Below, in pieces: positions 7,991-14,938 of a DNA stretch of 16,439 nt. The notes beneath the pieces were generated by a model. It saw nothing but the letters and a program-made list of their open reading frames with translations. It was not told the origin of the DNA and did no database searches. The translations under genes were made by a program, and so were the position numbers. The number at the start of each line of letters is the position of its first letter. Positions within the stretch are counted from its first letter, which is position 1. This DNA is from Gemmatimonadota bacterium (GTDB lineage: Bacteria > Gemmatimonadota > Gemmatimonadetes > Longimicrobiales > Longimicrobiaceae): assembly GCA_019348475.1 (NCBI GenBank), contig JAHWJJ010000033.1:1-16439 (forward strand), written 5' to 3'.

Positions 7991-8021
7991 GCCGAATCAG
8001 CAGAGCGCCTGCTGATTCGGC
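7991..8021. terminator. Bidirectional hairpin between convergent lipoprotein and mscL genes
   Basis: A perfect 13-bp stem (7991-8003 with 8009-8021) with a 5-nt loop sits in the 68-bp gap between two convergent stop codons. Its placement suits termination from both sides. There is no marked U-tract on either strand. Confidence 0.75.
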
Positions 8022-8045
8022 GCATCCTCCGTGAGGCTTTCCTGT

Positions 8046-8498
8046 TCAGCTCGCGGCGGAAAGCTCGGAGGTGCAGGCGGGGCAGCGGACGGCGGCGAGG
8101 TGGATGCGCGAACGGCAGAAGGGGCAGTCCTTTTCCGCGGCCGCCGGCGCCGCGGCCTCCCGCTCGCGCAGGCGGGTGTAGGCGCGCACCAGCAGGTACA
8201 CGGCAAAGGCGGTGATCAGGAAGGTGATCAGGTTGTTGATGAAGACGCCGTAGCTCACGATCGGCGCCCCCGCCTCCACCGCCTGGGCACGCGACGCGAA
8301 TTCGCCGCGGCCCAGGTTCACGTACAGCTCGGAAAAGTCCACGCCGCCGGTCGCCATCCCGATCGGCGGCATCAGGATGTCGTCCACGAACGACTTTACC
8401 ACCGTGGCGAACGCCGCGCCGATGATGATGCCGACCGCCAGGTCCATCACGTTCCCGCGCACGACGAACTTCCGAAAGTCCCCGATCATCCTCGTCAT
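8046..8498 (-). CDS. mscL: Large-conductance mechanosensitive channel with C-terminal zinc ribbon
   Basis: The 150-aa product should be the homopentameric inner-membrane channel that vents solutes on hypo-osmotic shock. The N-terminal FRKFVVRGNVMDLAVG and TM1 GIIIGAAFATVV, then DDILMPPIG, are diagnostic. TM2 is about 83-105 (GVFINNLITFLITAFAVYLL), followed by the basic RAYTRLRERE. The usual C-terminal helix bundle is replaced by an Ala linker and C125-x2-C128-x10-C139-x2-C142, a zinc-ribbon pattern. The start is the ATG at 8498, or the ATG three codons later (8489), which fits the family's usual MI-x-[DE]-F beginning. Neither has a convincing Shine-Dalgarno. The longer open frame up to 8756 has no MscL similarity. 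The gene faces the lipoprotein unit and is divergent from the hicB remnant. Confidence 0.93.
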   Translation of the reverse strand: MTRMIGDFRKFVVRGNVMDLAVGIIIGAAFATVVKSFVDDILMPPIGMATGGVDFSELYVNLGRGEFASRAQAVEAGAPIVSYGVFINNLITFLITAFAVYLLVRAYTRLREREAAAPAAAEKDCPFCRSRIHLAAVRCPACTSELSAAS

Positions 8499-8706
8499 CC
8501 CGTCCGTGTGTGAGCCCGCCGTGGATTGCCGGAATGTATGCAGCGGACTCCCAGCAATCGCAACGGAAATGTTGCGCCGCAGGGGAAGAAAAGAATTGCG
8601 GTCACGCCGGTGTACGGGGGCTGGCTTCATCCAGGAGTGCGTTACGTTTGATCGAGCGCTTTCAGTGACCCGTGCACGCGTACAGCACCCTGGCAGGGCG
8701 GTGGAC

Positions 8707-8921
8707 ATGCGAAATGAATTTACCGCGATCATAGAGCGCGACGGCGAGTGGTTCATCTCCTACTGCCCTGAGATTCCGGGGGCAAACGGCCAGGGTAGGT
8801 CCAGGAAGAGTGTATCGACAACCTGATTCAGGCGATCGCGCTCATTCTGGAGGATCGCCGTGAAGACGCTCTCCGCGGCGTCCCCGCAGACGCCGAGCGC
8901 GAGACGGTTCTGGTCGGATGA
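8707..8921 (+). pseudogene. hicB: HicB-family antitoxin, disrupted by a one-base frameshift
   Basis: ATG 8707 begins MRNEFTAIIERDGEWFISY and then CPEIPGANGQGR, the standard start of HicB-like antitoxins. In that frame the protein ends shortly after 8800 (tail SRKSVSTT, stop at 8825). The rest of the family's sequence (QEECIDNLIQAIALILEDR, then REDALRGVPADAERE and TVLVG) continues in another frame from 8802 to the TGA at 8919-8921. One base is therefore missing near 8798-8802 (ggtaggtccagg). The C-terminal codons still read well, so the break is recent, or it is a sequencing error. Intact HicB binds HicA and represses the operon; this copy should give only a 39-residue fragment unless frameshifting restores it. 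Confidence 0.85.
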
Positions 8922-9019
8922 AGCGCGGTGCGCTTCTCCGCCACCGTCGCCTGCATGGCTGTTACCTGAGGGCGCACAAGATCTGCCGCGGCCTGAGCAT
9001 CCCCGAGTTGGGCCGCTAA
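8918..9019 (+). pseudogene. hicA: HicA-family toxin remnant with internal deletion
   Basis: ATG 8918 overlaps the hicB stop as ATGA, the usual coupling in these modules. The 33 codons read MKRGALLRHRRLHGCYLR, typical of the HicA N-terminus, then jump to AHKICRGLSIP, which matches the family's C-terminus (ARKICRDLSIP-like). The middle of the double-stranded-RNA-binding-like fold is missing, about 30-35 residues by comparison with the usual 60-75 aa. That segment contains the family's catalytic His, so no active mRNA interferase is expected. The deletion is in frame. Confidence 0.78.
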
Positions 9020-9044
9020 AACGGTCGTGCCTCACCTGCGAATG

Positions 9045-9080
9045 GGCGAATAGCCCCGCGCTCGTCGCGGGGCTTTCGCC
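9045..9080 (+). terminator. Intrinsic-type terminator after the hicBA remnant
   Basis: Stem arms 9052-9060 and 9066-9074 (9 bp, agccccgcg type) enclose a ctcgt loop. They extend through a 1-base bulge by six more pairs (9045-9050 with 9075-9080), and gtttt follows. It is correctly placed for the + strand hicBA transcript. Confidence 0.75.
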
Positions 9081-9370
9081 GTTTTCGGGGCGAGGGACGT
9101 CGCTGCCGTCCGGCAGGCCGTGGGGCGCGGCGGCGGAGCTCGTTGCGGGTCGGGCATCGAGGCTCTGGAGCTGCTCGCGGCCATCGCGTCGACCCCAATC
9201 CGCGGACAGAATCGGGGCCGCGAGTACAACGTTCGGAAGCAGGCCACCAGATCGGGCGAGTAGATTCCTCGGTCGGCGCCAGGCGACCTGCCGGCACCCC
9301 GGTCCCGCGCGGCGCCTCCTTCGGAATGACAGATTCGGGTTCCGGAGTCGGTGCCAGCCGCGCTCATCCA
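9081..9370. other. Gene-free stretch between hicBA remnant and the btu operon end
   Basis: No credible gene is seen in either strand; the open frames have no domain similarity. A short stretch around 9312-9345 (ccttcggaatgacagattcg) reads like an extragenic dispersed repeat, but only one copy is present here, so this cannot be confirmed. Confidence 0.4.
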
Positions 9371-9442
9371 TTCACCCGTTCACCCGTTCACCCGTTCACC
9401 CCTTCACCCCTTCACCCCTTCACCCGTTCACCCCTTCACCCC
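9371..9442. repeat. Nine-unit 8-bp tandem repeat (TTCACCCG/C)
   Basis: Nine consecutive octamers of ttcacccg or ttcacccc (order G,G,G,C,C,C,G,C,C) run from 9371 to 9442. Read on the - strand (GGGGTGAA units), the last unit contains the TGA stop of the beta-propeller lipoprotein gene, so the array is that gene's 3' end and immediate downstream region. Confidence 0.95.
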
Positions 9443-10488
9443 TCCTCCTCCGGGACGTTGGCGAAGGCGATGCCGAAGGGGCAGATGCCCACCTGCACCG
9501 TGCGCTCCACCGCGCCGTCGCCGTTCAGGCGGTACATCTCGCCGGGCGTCTGGCAGCTGCCCGCGTTGACCGTGTGCAGCCGCCCGGCGTAGCCAAAGCC
9601 CAGCCCCGACACGATTCCCGATCCCCCCGGCTGGATCGCCGCGTCCGGCCCCACGCGAAAGGTGCGCGTCCGCGGGTCCCACACCATGATGCCGCCGCCG
9701 TAGCTGCCCACGTACAGGTCACCGCGAGGCGAGGCGGCGATGGAGGACGGGAACTCGCCGAAGCCGGTGTGGTTGGACTCCTCGGCCAGCGTCTGCAGGT
9801 TGACCACCGAGAGCGAGCCGTTGTTGCCGCCGAAGGAGCCGCTGTTCAGCACGTACAGCCGGCTGCCGACGATGGCCCCCGCCGACGGGTTGATGCCGGT
9901 GAGCTGCACCGTGCGCACCACCCCCAGCTGCGCGTTCAGCACCGTGACCGAACCGGGGCCCGCGGGCGCGAAGTTCACCAGGTTTCCGTTGAGCACGTAG
10001 ACGCGCCCCCCGTCGCTGATCACGGCCGCGGGGTAGGTGCCCACGGCCACCTCCGCGCCCGCGGTGCCGCGCAGCACGTTCACCGGCGTCACGCTGTTGC
10101 GGCCGGGGTTGGCGACCACGGCGATGCTGTCGTTCACGAAGTCCGACCCCGTGGCCCCGGAGTTCGCCGGCAGCGCCACCCGGCTCTGCACCGCGCCCGT
10201 GCGCAGGTTCACCACCGCGGCAAAGGGGTAGATGCCCAGCGGCACCACCGCGTACGCCCCGCGCGCCGAAACGCCGACCGGCGTCCCCTGCGCGCCCAGC
10301 CCCACGGTGCGCGCCTGCACATTGGCGCCGCCGTCCACGGGCACCAGCGACAGCGAGTTCTCCACGCTGTTCACCGTGAGCACCAGGCGCTCGGCGATGT
10401 CCGGCTCGTTGGGCCCGACTTCGCAGGCGGAGGCGGCCAGGGGAAGGGCGGCCAGCGCGGCGAGCCGGCGGAAGAATCGGGTCTGCAT
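9436..10488 (-). CDS. Beta-propeller (YncE-like) lipoprotein, candidate BtuG-type cobalamin-binding partner of BtuB
   Basis: The 350-aa product has a signal peptide with a Cys at 22 (LAASAC, an acceptable lipobox) and then repeated beta-blades. Examples of blade-end pattern are VLTVNSVENSLSLVPVD, AVVNLRTGAV, RVYVLNGNLVNF, SVTVLNAQLGVV, RLYVLNSGSF, LSVVNLQTLA and DLYVGSYGGGIMVWDPRT. This is the YVTN/YncE layout, with about 6-7 blades. Cys312 and Cys336 may form a disulfide. It starts four bases after the TonB receptor stop, so the two are coupled. In Bacteroides, BtuG is a surface-exposed seven-bladed propeller lipoprotein encoded beside btuB that binds B12 very tightly; position and fold class here match, but sequence-level homology was not tested. 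Other roles (a generic surface-layer YncE protein) are possible. The stop codon lies inside an 8-bp tandem repeat. Confidence 0.82.
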   Translation of the reverse strand: MQTRFFRRLAALAALPLAASACEVGPNEPDIAERLVLTVNSVENSLSLVPVDGGANVQARTVGLGAQGTPVGVSARGAYAVVPLGIYPFAAVVNLRTGAVQSRVALPANSGATGSDFVNDSIAVVANPGRNSVTPVNVLRGTAGAEVAVGTYPAAVISDGGRVYVLNGNLVNFAPAGPGSVTVLNAQLGVVRTVQLTGINPSAGAIVGSRLYVLNSGSFGGNNGSLSVVNLQTLAEESNHTGFGEFPSSIAASPRGDLYVGSYGGGIMVWDPRTRTFRVGPDAAIQPGGSGIVSGLGFGYAGRLHTVNAGSCQTPGEMYRLNGDGAVERTVQVGICPFGIAFANVPEEEG

Positions 10489-10492
10489 GGGT

Positions 10493-12697
10493 CTATCTTT
10501 CGGTTGATGTGAGGCCCGTGCGCGCCACGCGCACGTCCAGCCGAACCCGGCGTCCGGGCTCGGGAAATCCCGCGATCAGCGAATTCTTTTCATCCAGCAC
10601 GCGGTCCACGTCCACCGCGGCCGTCATCGTCCATCCGCCCACGCGCCAGTCGCGGCCGGCGCGCAGCGCGGTGCTCCAGAAGCCGGGGAGCGCGTTCACC
10701 CGCGCGGCGGCGGGGTAGCGCACCCCCGTGTAGCGGCCGAACAGGTCCACCCGCCACCCGCCGCCCCGCCACTCCGCCCCGGCGGACGCGGCGTGGCGCG
10801 GGCGGTAGGGGAGCTGGATGCCGCGCACCCCCGGCTCGTCGTACGTCACGCGGGCCAGTGACCAGGCGCCGCTCAGCCGCACCCCCGCGCCCGGCAGCCG
10901 CACCTCCGCCCGGGTATCGATCCCCCGGCGAAGGACGTCCACGTTCCTGGGGCTCCAGCGAAAGCGGAAGTCGGGAAGCCACAGGATCATCCCCCGCACG
11001 TCGCCCGCGTACGCAGCCGCCTGCGCGCTCACCTCCGCCCCGGCGGAGCCGGTGGACGCGGACGCGCCCACCTCCCACTCGTTGGGGACCCGCTCCGGCC
11101 GCAGCTCCGGGTTCGGCTGCACCCCCACCCCCGCGCGAAAGAACTGGTCCCCCAGCGAGGGCGGGCTGTAGCTGCTGCGGTTGGCCAGGTGGATGCGGAC
11201 CATGCCCACCCGCGTCCCGGCCGTCAGCGCGCGGCTCAGGTACACGTCCTCGGTCACCCCGTCGCGGTCGATGCGCCCCTCGGCGGAGAGCGTGACCCCC
11301 CGCGATTCGGCCGACGCGTGGGCGAACGCACCGGCGTCCGTGCGCCGGCGGGGGGCGGTCTGGGCCAGCGCGCCCGCGTCCACCCGCTGCGCCGACGCCT
11401 CCACGCCGCCGCCCCACCCGCGCAGCCAGCGGGAAAGGGAATAGGGAACAGGGAACAGGGAATAGCGGGCGGCGGGGTCATCGACTCCGCTCGGCGCAAT
11501 CCGTTCCGCCTCCACCCGCAGCGACGCCTGCCGCACGCGCGTGGTGTCGTCGTACGCGGTCCCGAACGGCGGCAGCGGGTCCGCGTACCGCACCCGTTGC
11601 GCGGCGCCGGAAACGAGCGCGGACACCGCCCCCCGCCCGGACGCCCGCCGCCAGCCGATCGACGCACGCCCGCGCTCCATCTCCTGCCGCGCGGCTGGAG
11701 ACGGCGTGTGGTCTTGGCCGGGGAGCCCGCGCTCCAGCGCGTCCCATCCGCCGCGGACCCGCAGCTCGCCCCCCGCCGCGCGCGCTGCGAGGGCCGCGAA
11801 GGCGCTCCACTCCGCCAGGTCCGCGTTCCGGCGCCGGACGACCGCGGGATCGTCCACCGACCGCGGGTGGTCGAACGCCCCCTCGATGTGCCGCGCCTCC
11901 CCCCCCGCCTGCACCACCAGGCCGGAGCGCCCGCTCCCCCACTCCCCGCGCCCCGCCCGCTCCTGCAGCGTGCCCACGGAAAGCTCCGCCGCGCGCCGGA
12001 CCTCCGCCGCGCGCGTCTCGATCAGCACCACCCCGGCGGCGGCGCGCGGACCGTACCGGGCCGAGCGGGCGCCGGGAAGAACGGTGACGCGGTCGATGGA
12101 GTGCGCGGGGACGGCGCCCAGGTCCGCCTCGCCGCTGACGGGGTCGTTCAGCGCAACGCCGTCCACCAGCACCAGCACCGCGTCCGCCGTGCTCCCGCGG
12201 ATGCTGACCGTCCGCGCTCCCGTGGCGCCGGTGGAGCGGACGACGACGCCGGGAACCCGCTCCAGCACCTCCGCGGCCGTCCGCGCGCCGGCCGCCTCGA
12301 TCTCCGCGCGGGACACCCGCGTCCCCCCCTCCGCCGGCTCCGCCTCCGCCGTCACCCGCACCGCCTCCAGCGCCACCGCCGCGGGGGCGAGCCGCACCTC
12401 CAGCCACGTCTCCTCGCCGTTGCGGACCTCCGCCGGCAGCTGACCGGCCGCATATCCCGCCCGGCTCACGCGGACGCGGTACGTCCCCGGCTCCACCCCG
12501 CGCAGGCGGAAGCGGCCCGTGCCGTCGGTCCACGCGCGCGCGCCCAGCTCCGCCACCTCCACCGCCGCCGCCTCCACCGGCGCCCCCGTCCCCGCCTCCA
12601 CCACGCGCCCGGCGATCTCCCCCGGCCGCTGCGCCGCCGCCGGCGCGGCGAGGAGCAGCGCGGCGATCATCCCCCCGACGGCCATCAGCCCGCGCAT
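10493..12697 (-). CDS. btuB: TonB-dependent outer-membrane receptor, probably for cobalamin
   Basis: The 734-aa receptor starts MRGLMAVGG with a signal peptide cleaved near APAAA/Q (about residue 22). Residues 26-84 form a carboxypeptidase-regulatory-like domain (GRVVEAGTGAPV, DGTGRFRLRGVEPGTYRV). A TonB box-like EAVRVTA is at 111-117. The plug follows at about 126-230: VSRAEIEAAGARTAAEVLE, RTVSIRGS, VLVLVDGVALNDP, PGARSARYGPRAAAGVV. The barrel runs to the end, without the usual terminal aromatic residue. The cobalamin call comes from context: riboswitch, btuFCD upstream and a propeller lipoprotein downstream. The frame is open up to 13126, but the upstream part translates an intergenic repeat. 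The start has no clear Shine-Dalgarno. Residues 412-422 (YSLFPVPYSLS) come from an in-frame heptamer array and look like an added loop. Confidence 0.88.
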   Translation of the reverse strand: MRGLMAVGGMIAALLLAAPAAAQRPGEIAGRVVEAGTGAPVEAAAVEVAELGARAWTDGTGRFRLRGVEPGTYRVRVSRAGYAAGQLPAEVRNGEETWLEVRLAPAAVALEAVRVTAEAEPAEGGTRVSRAEIEAAGARTAAEVLERVPGVVVRSTGATGARTVSIRGSTADAVLVLVDGVALNDPVSGEADLGAVPAHSIDRVTVLPGARSARYGPRAAAGVVLIETRAAEVRRAAELSVGTLQERAGRGEWGSGRSGLVVQAGGEARHIEGAFDHPRSVDDPAVVRRRNADLAEWSAFAALAARAAGGELRVRGGWDALERGLPGQDHTPSPAARQEMERGRASIGWRRASGRGAVSALVSGAAQRVRYADPLPPFGTAYDDTTRVRQASLRVEAERIAPSGVDDPAARYSLFPVPYSLSRWLRGWGGGVEASAQRVDAGALAQTAPRRRTDAGAFAHASAESRGVTLSAEGRIDRDGVTEDVYLSRALTAGTRVGMVRIHLANRSSYSPPSLGDQFFRAGVGVQPNPELRPERVPNEWEVGASASTGSAGAEVSAQAAAYAGDVRGMILWLPDFRFRWSPRNVDVLRRGIDTRAEVRLPGAGVRLSGAWSLARVTYDEPGVRGIQLPYRPRHAASAGAEWRGGGWRVDLFGRYTGVRYPAAARVNALPGFWSTALRAGRDWRVGGWTMTAAVDVDRVLDEKNSLIAGFPEPGRRVRLDVRVARTGLTSTER
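11431..11464. repeat. Heptamer array (gggaata/gggaaca) inside btuB
   Basis: A gggaaa unit is followed by four 7-bp units (gggaata, gggaaca, gggaaca, gggaata) at 11437-11464. It lies within the receptor coding sequence, encoding residues 412-420 or so. Seven is not a multiple of three, so gain or loss of one unit would shift the frame. A related array is at 16221-16262. Confidence 0.9.
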
Positions 12698-12776
12698 CAA
12701 CCGCAGCTGGCTCGAGCGCGCCCCGGAGTCGCATTGGGGTGAAGGCGGGCTCTGGAGACAGGTAGCGGGCCCCGCG

Positions 12777-12835
12777 CCGCGCCCCCTCCGCTCGCCTGGG
12801 CTCGCACCTCCCCCGAAAACCCCCGGGGGAGGTTG
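12777..12835. repeat. Extragenic palindromic repeat element, copy 1
   Basis: This 59-bp element is an imperfect inverted copy of 12961-13018. It contains its own hairpin (cacctcccccg, short spacer, cgggggaggt) and a GC-rich tail (ccgcgccccctccgctcgcc). It lies between btuD and btuB and may influence transcript processing or termination there. Confidence 0.85.
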
Positions 12836-12960
12836 GGGTGGGGGAGGATCCTGTGTTCTTTGCACGTCTCGGTGCGGGGTCATGGGCCGCACGGCGTCCC
12901 CTCCCGACGGCCCCCGCCGACGCAGCTCGATGGCATTCGAACTGGAACCCGGCGCTTCAT
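12836..12960. other. Spacer between the two inverted repeat copies
   Basis: This 125-bp segment has no recognisable gene and no cobalamin riboswitch motif (no GCCACTG on either strand). It is flanked by the inverted copies and could be the internal part of a small non-autonomous element, or plain intergenic DNA that should also hold any separate btuB promoter. Confidence 0.4.
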
Positions 12961-13018
12961 CAACCTCCCCCAGCAGTTTTGGGGGAGGTGCGAGCCTAAG
13001 CGAGCGGAGGGGGCGCGG
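12961..13018. repeat. Extragenic palindromic repeat element, copy 2 (inverted)
   Basis: Aligned with the reverse complement of 12777-12835, it differs only in the hairpin loop (agcagtttt against gggggttttc) and in a 4-base stretch (taag against cagg). The shared ends are caacctccccc and cgagcggagggggcgcgg. Each copy can fold on itself, and the two can pair with each other. Confidence 0.88.
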
Positions 13019-13048
13019 CTGGAGGTCCGCCTCGCGCGCGCAGCTTCC

Positions 13049-13090
13049 CCCCTCTCCCGGCGCGGCCGGCGAGCGGAGGGGGCGCGGCTC
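13049..13090. repeat. Partial third copy of the repeat element
   Basis: The segment gcgagcggagggggcgcggc (about 13069-13088) repeats the tail of copy 2 in the same direction, preceded by a different cccccctctcccgg segment. It lies just past the btuD stop and looks like a truncated or variant member of the same family. Confidence 0.65.
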
Positions 13091-13115
13091 GGAGTCGCCG
13101 CCGCGGTGTAAATGG

Positions 13116-13958
13116 TCACGCCGCATGCGACCGCCCCTCCCCGTGCGCCATACGCACGCACTGCTCGCCGGCCAGCGGCACCACCTGCGGCGCGCCGGTG
13201 TCCGGCCCGGGGCCGGGGTGCGGCACGATCTCCACCGGCCAGCCGTACACGCGCTCCACCGTTTCCCGCGTCAGCACCTCGCGCGGCGTGCCCTCGGCCG
13301 CCACGCGGCCGCCGTCCAGCAGCACCAGCCGGTCCGCGTAGCGCGCCGCCAGGTTCAGGTTGTGGGTGACCAGGAGCACCGTCTTTCCCGCGTGCCCCAG
13401 GTCCCGCAGCAGCTCGAAAATCGCCATCTCGTGCGCCACGTCCAGCGACGCCGTGGGCTCGTCCAGCGCCAGCGTGGGCGCCTGCTGCGCCAGCGCGCGC
13501 GCCACCCGCGCCCGCTGCCGCTCCCCGCCCGACAGCGTGGGCACCGGGCGCGCGGCGAGATCGGCGACGTCGCAGCGCCGCATCGCCTCCTCGACCGCGC
13601 GGCGGTCGGCGTCCCCCTCCCGCCGCCACGCGCCCAGGTGCGGGTAGCGCCCCATCCCCACCAGCTCGCGGACGCTGATCGGGAAGACGCTCTCCTCCCC
13701 CTGCGGCACCACGCCCACGGCGCGTGCCAGCGCATCCCGCCCCCAGCGCGCCACCGGCGTCCCCCCGAACTCCACCGTCCCCGCCGAGGGGGGGAGGATG
13801 CGCAGCAGCAGCCGCAGCAGCGTGGACTTGCCCGACCCGTTGGGCCCCAGCACGGCCGTCGTGGTCCCGGCCGGGATCTCCAGCGACAGGTCGAGCACGG
13901 CGGGACGGGACGATTCCGGGTACCGGAACGTCAGCCCGGCGCAGCGCCATCCGCTCAC
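13116..13958 (-). CDS. btuD: Cobalamin ABC transporter ATP-binding protein
   Basis: The 280-aa ATPase powers B12 import through BtuC. Motifs in order: Walker A GPNGSGKST (38-46), Q-loop Gln86 (GVVPQGEE), ABC signature LSGGE (142-146), Walker B LALDEP with Asp166 and Glu167, D-loop SLD, and H-loop His199 (LVTHN). The C-terminus (PREVLTRETVERVYGW, then PVEIVPHP) is typical of the Fec/BtuD/HmuV class. The start is a GTG overlapping the btuC stop as GTGA, with aggaggg four bases upstream; an open frame further up has no ABC similarity. It is the third gene of the btuFCD set. Siderophore or heme importers have the same fold, and the substrate call rests on the riboswitch. Confidence 0.93.
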   Translation of the reverse strand: MSGWRCAGLTFRYPESSRPAVLDLSLEIPAGTTTAVLGPNGSGKSTLLRLLLRILPPSAGTVEFGGTPVARWGRDALARAVGVVPQGEESVFPISVRELVGMGRYPHLGAWRREGDADRRAVEEAMRRCDVADLAARPVPTLSGGERQRARVARALAQQAPTLALDEPTASLDVAHEMAIFELLRDLGHAGKTVLLVTHNLNLAARYADRLVLLDGGRVAAEGTPREVLTRETVERVYGWPVEIVPHPGPGPDTGAPQVVPLAGEQCVRMAHGEGRSHAA

Positions 13959-14938
13959 GCAGCCCTCCTGCGCAGGATCCAGAGAAAGAACGGAACGCCG
14001 ACGAACGCCGTCACCACGCCGATCGGCAGCTCGGTGGGCGCCGCGGCGGTGCGGGCGAGCACGTCCGCCAGCACCAGGAAAGTGGCGCCCAGCAGCACGG
14101 ACGCGGGGATCAGAAAGCGGTGGTCCGGCCCCCACAGCATGCGCACCACGTGCGGGATCACCAGTCCCACGAAGCCGATCACGCCGCTCACCGCGACCGA
14201 CGCGGCGGTGAGCAGCGAGGCGGTGCCGTACGCGGCCAGCTTCACGCGCTCCGTGCGCACCCCCAGGTACGCCGCCGTCTCTTCGCCGATGGAAAGCAGG
14301 TTCAGCGGCCGGGCCAGCGCCGCCATCAGCAGCAGCGCGGGGCCGCCGGCCAGCGCCAGCAGCCCGATCTCCCGCCAGGTGGCGCCGCTGAAGCTCCCCA
14401 TCATCCAGAAGAGCGCCGCGCGAAAGCTCTCCGCATCGCTGAAAGTGAGGACCAGCAGGATGCAGGCGTTGAAGAACGCCCCCGCCACCACGCCCGCCAG
14501 CAGCAGCACGCGCGTGTCCAGCGTCCGCCCCGCGGAAGCCGCCAGCCGCAGGACGAGGACGATGGAGAGCGCCGCGCCGGCGAACGCCGCCAGCGCCACC
14601 GTCCCGCTGGCCGCGCTGGCGCCCAGGACGATGACCGCCACCGCCCCCACCGCCGCGCCGCCGGAGACGCCCAGCACGTACGGCTCCGCCAGCGGGTTGC
14701 GCAGCAGCGCCTGAAAGCAGGCGCCGCTGGCGGCCAGCGCGCCGCCCACGAGCGCGGCCAGCAGCGAGCGCGGCACCCGCAGCCGCCGGACGATGGCCAC
14801 CGTGGCCGGGTCGCCCGCGCCGCGCAGGGCGTCCACCACCTCGCGCGTCCCCAGCCGCACGGCGCCCAGGCGCACGCTCAGCAGCAGCGCGCCCGCCAGC
14901 ACGGCGGCCAGCAGCAGCAGGCGCGCGAGGGGCTTCAC
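13955..14938 (-). CDS. btuC: Cobalamin ABC transporter permease (FecCD family)
   Basis: The 327-aa inner-membrane permease has about ten TM helices, as expected for a BtuC/FecCD homodimer. Family motifs are visible: RLRVPRSLLAALVGGALAAS (52-71), FQALLRNPLAEPYVLGVSGG (75-94), the L-loop region GVIGFVGLVIPHVVR (252-266) that contacts the ATPase, and the ending PTELPIGVVTAFVGVPFFLW. The start is GTG at 14938, overlapping the btuF stop as GTGA, so the two are coupled. The stop overlaps the btuD GTG. Length is close to the family norm. Confidence 0.94.
   Translation of the reverse strand: MKPLARLLLLAAVLAGALLLSVRLGAVRLGTREVVDALRGAGDPATVAIVRRLRVPRSLLAALVGGALAASGACFQALLRNPLAEPYVLGVSGGAAVGAVAVIVLGASAASGTVALAAFAGAALSIVLVLRLAASAGRTLDTRVLLLAGVVAGAFFNACILLVLTFSDAESFRAALFWMMGSFSGATWREIGLLALAGGPALLLMAALARPLNLLSIGEETAAYLGVRTERVKLAAYGTASLLTAASVAVSGVIGFVGLVIPHVVRMLWGPDHRFLIPASVLLGATFLVLADVLARTAAAPTELPIGVVTAFVGVPFFLWILRRRAA

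Noticed and set aside
5026..8025. 999-codon open frame on the - strand
   Set aside because: It is a shadow of the two + strand lipoprotein genes, with Arg/His-rich composition caused by high GC.
8499..8756. 86-residue N-terminal extension of mscL
   Set aside because: The extension has no MscL similarity and runs into the divergent hicB start; MscL begins right before FRKF.
9371..9442. CRISPR-like array
   Set aside because: Units are 8 bp with no spacers, so this is a simple tandem repeat.
12698..13115. Second cobalamin riboswitch before btuB
   Set aside because: No GCCACTG or B12-box core was found on either strand; the region holds repeat elements only.
12698..13126. In-frame extension of the btuB reading frame to an ATG at 13126
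   Set aside because: The added 143 codons translate the inverted repeat elements and overlap the btuD end; the signal peptide begins at 12697.
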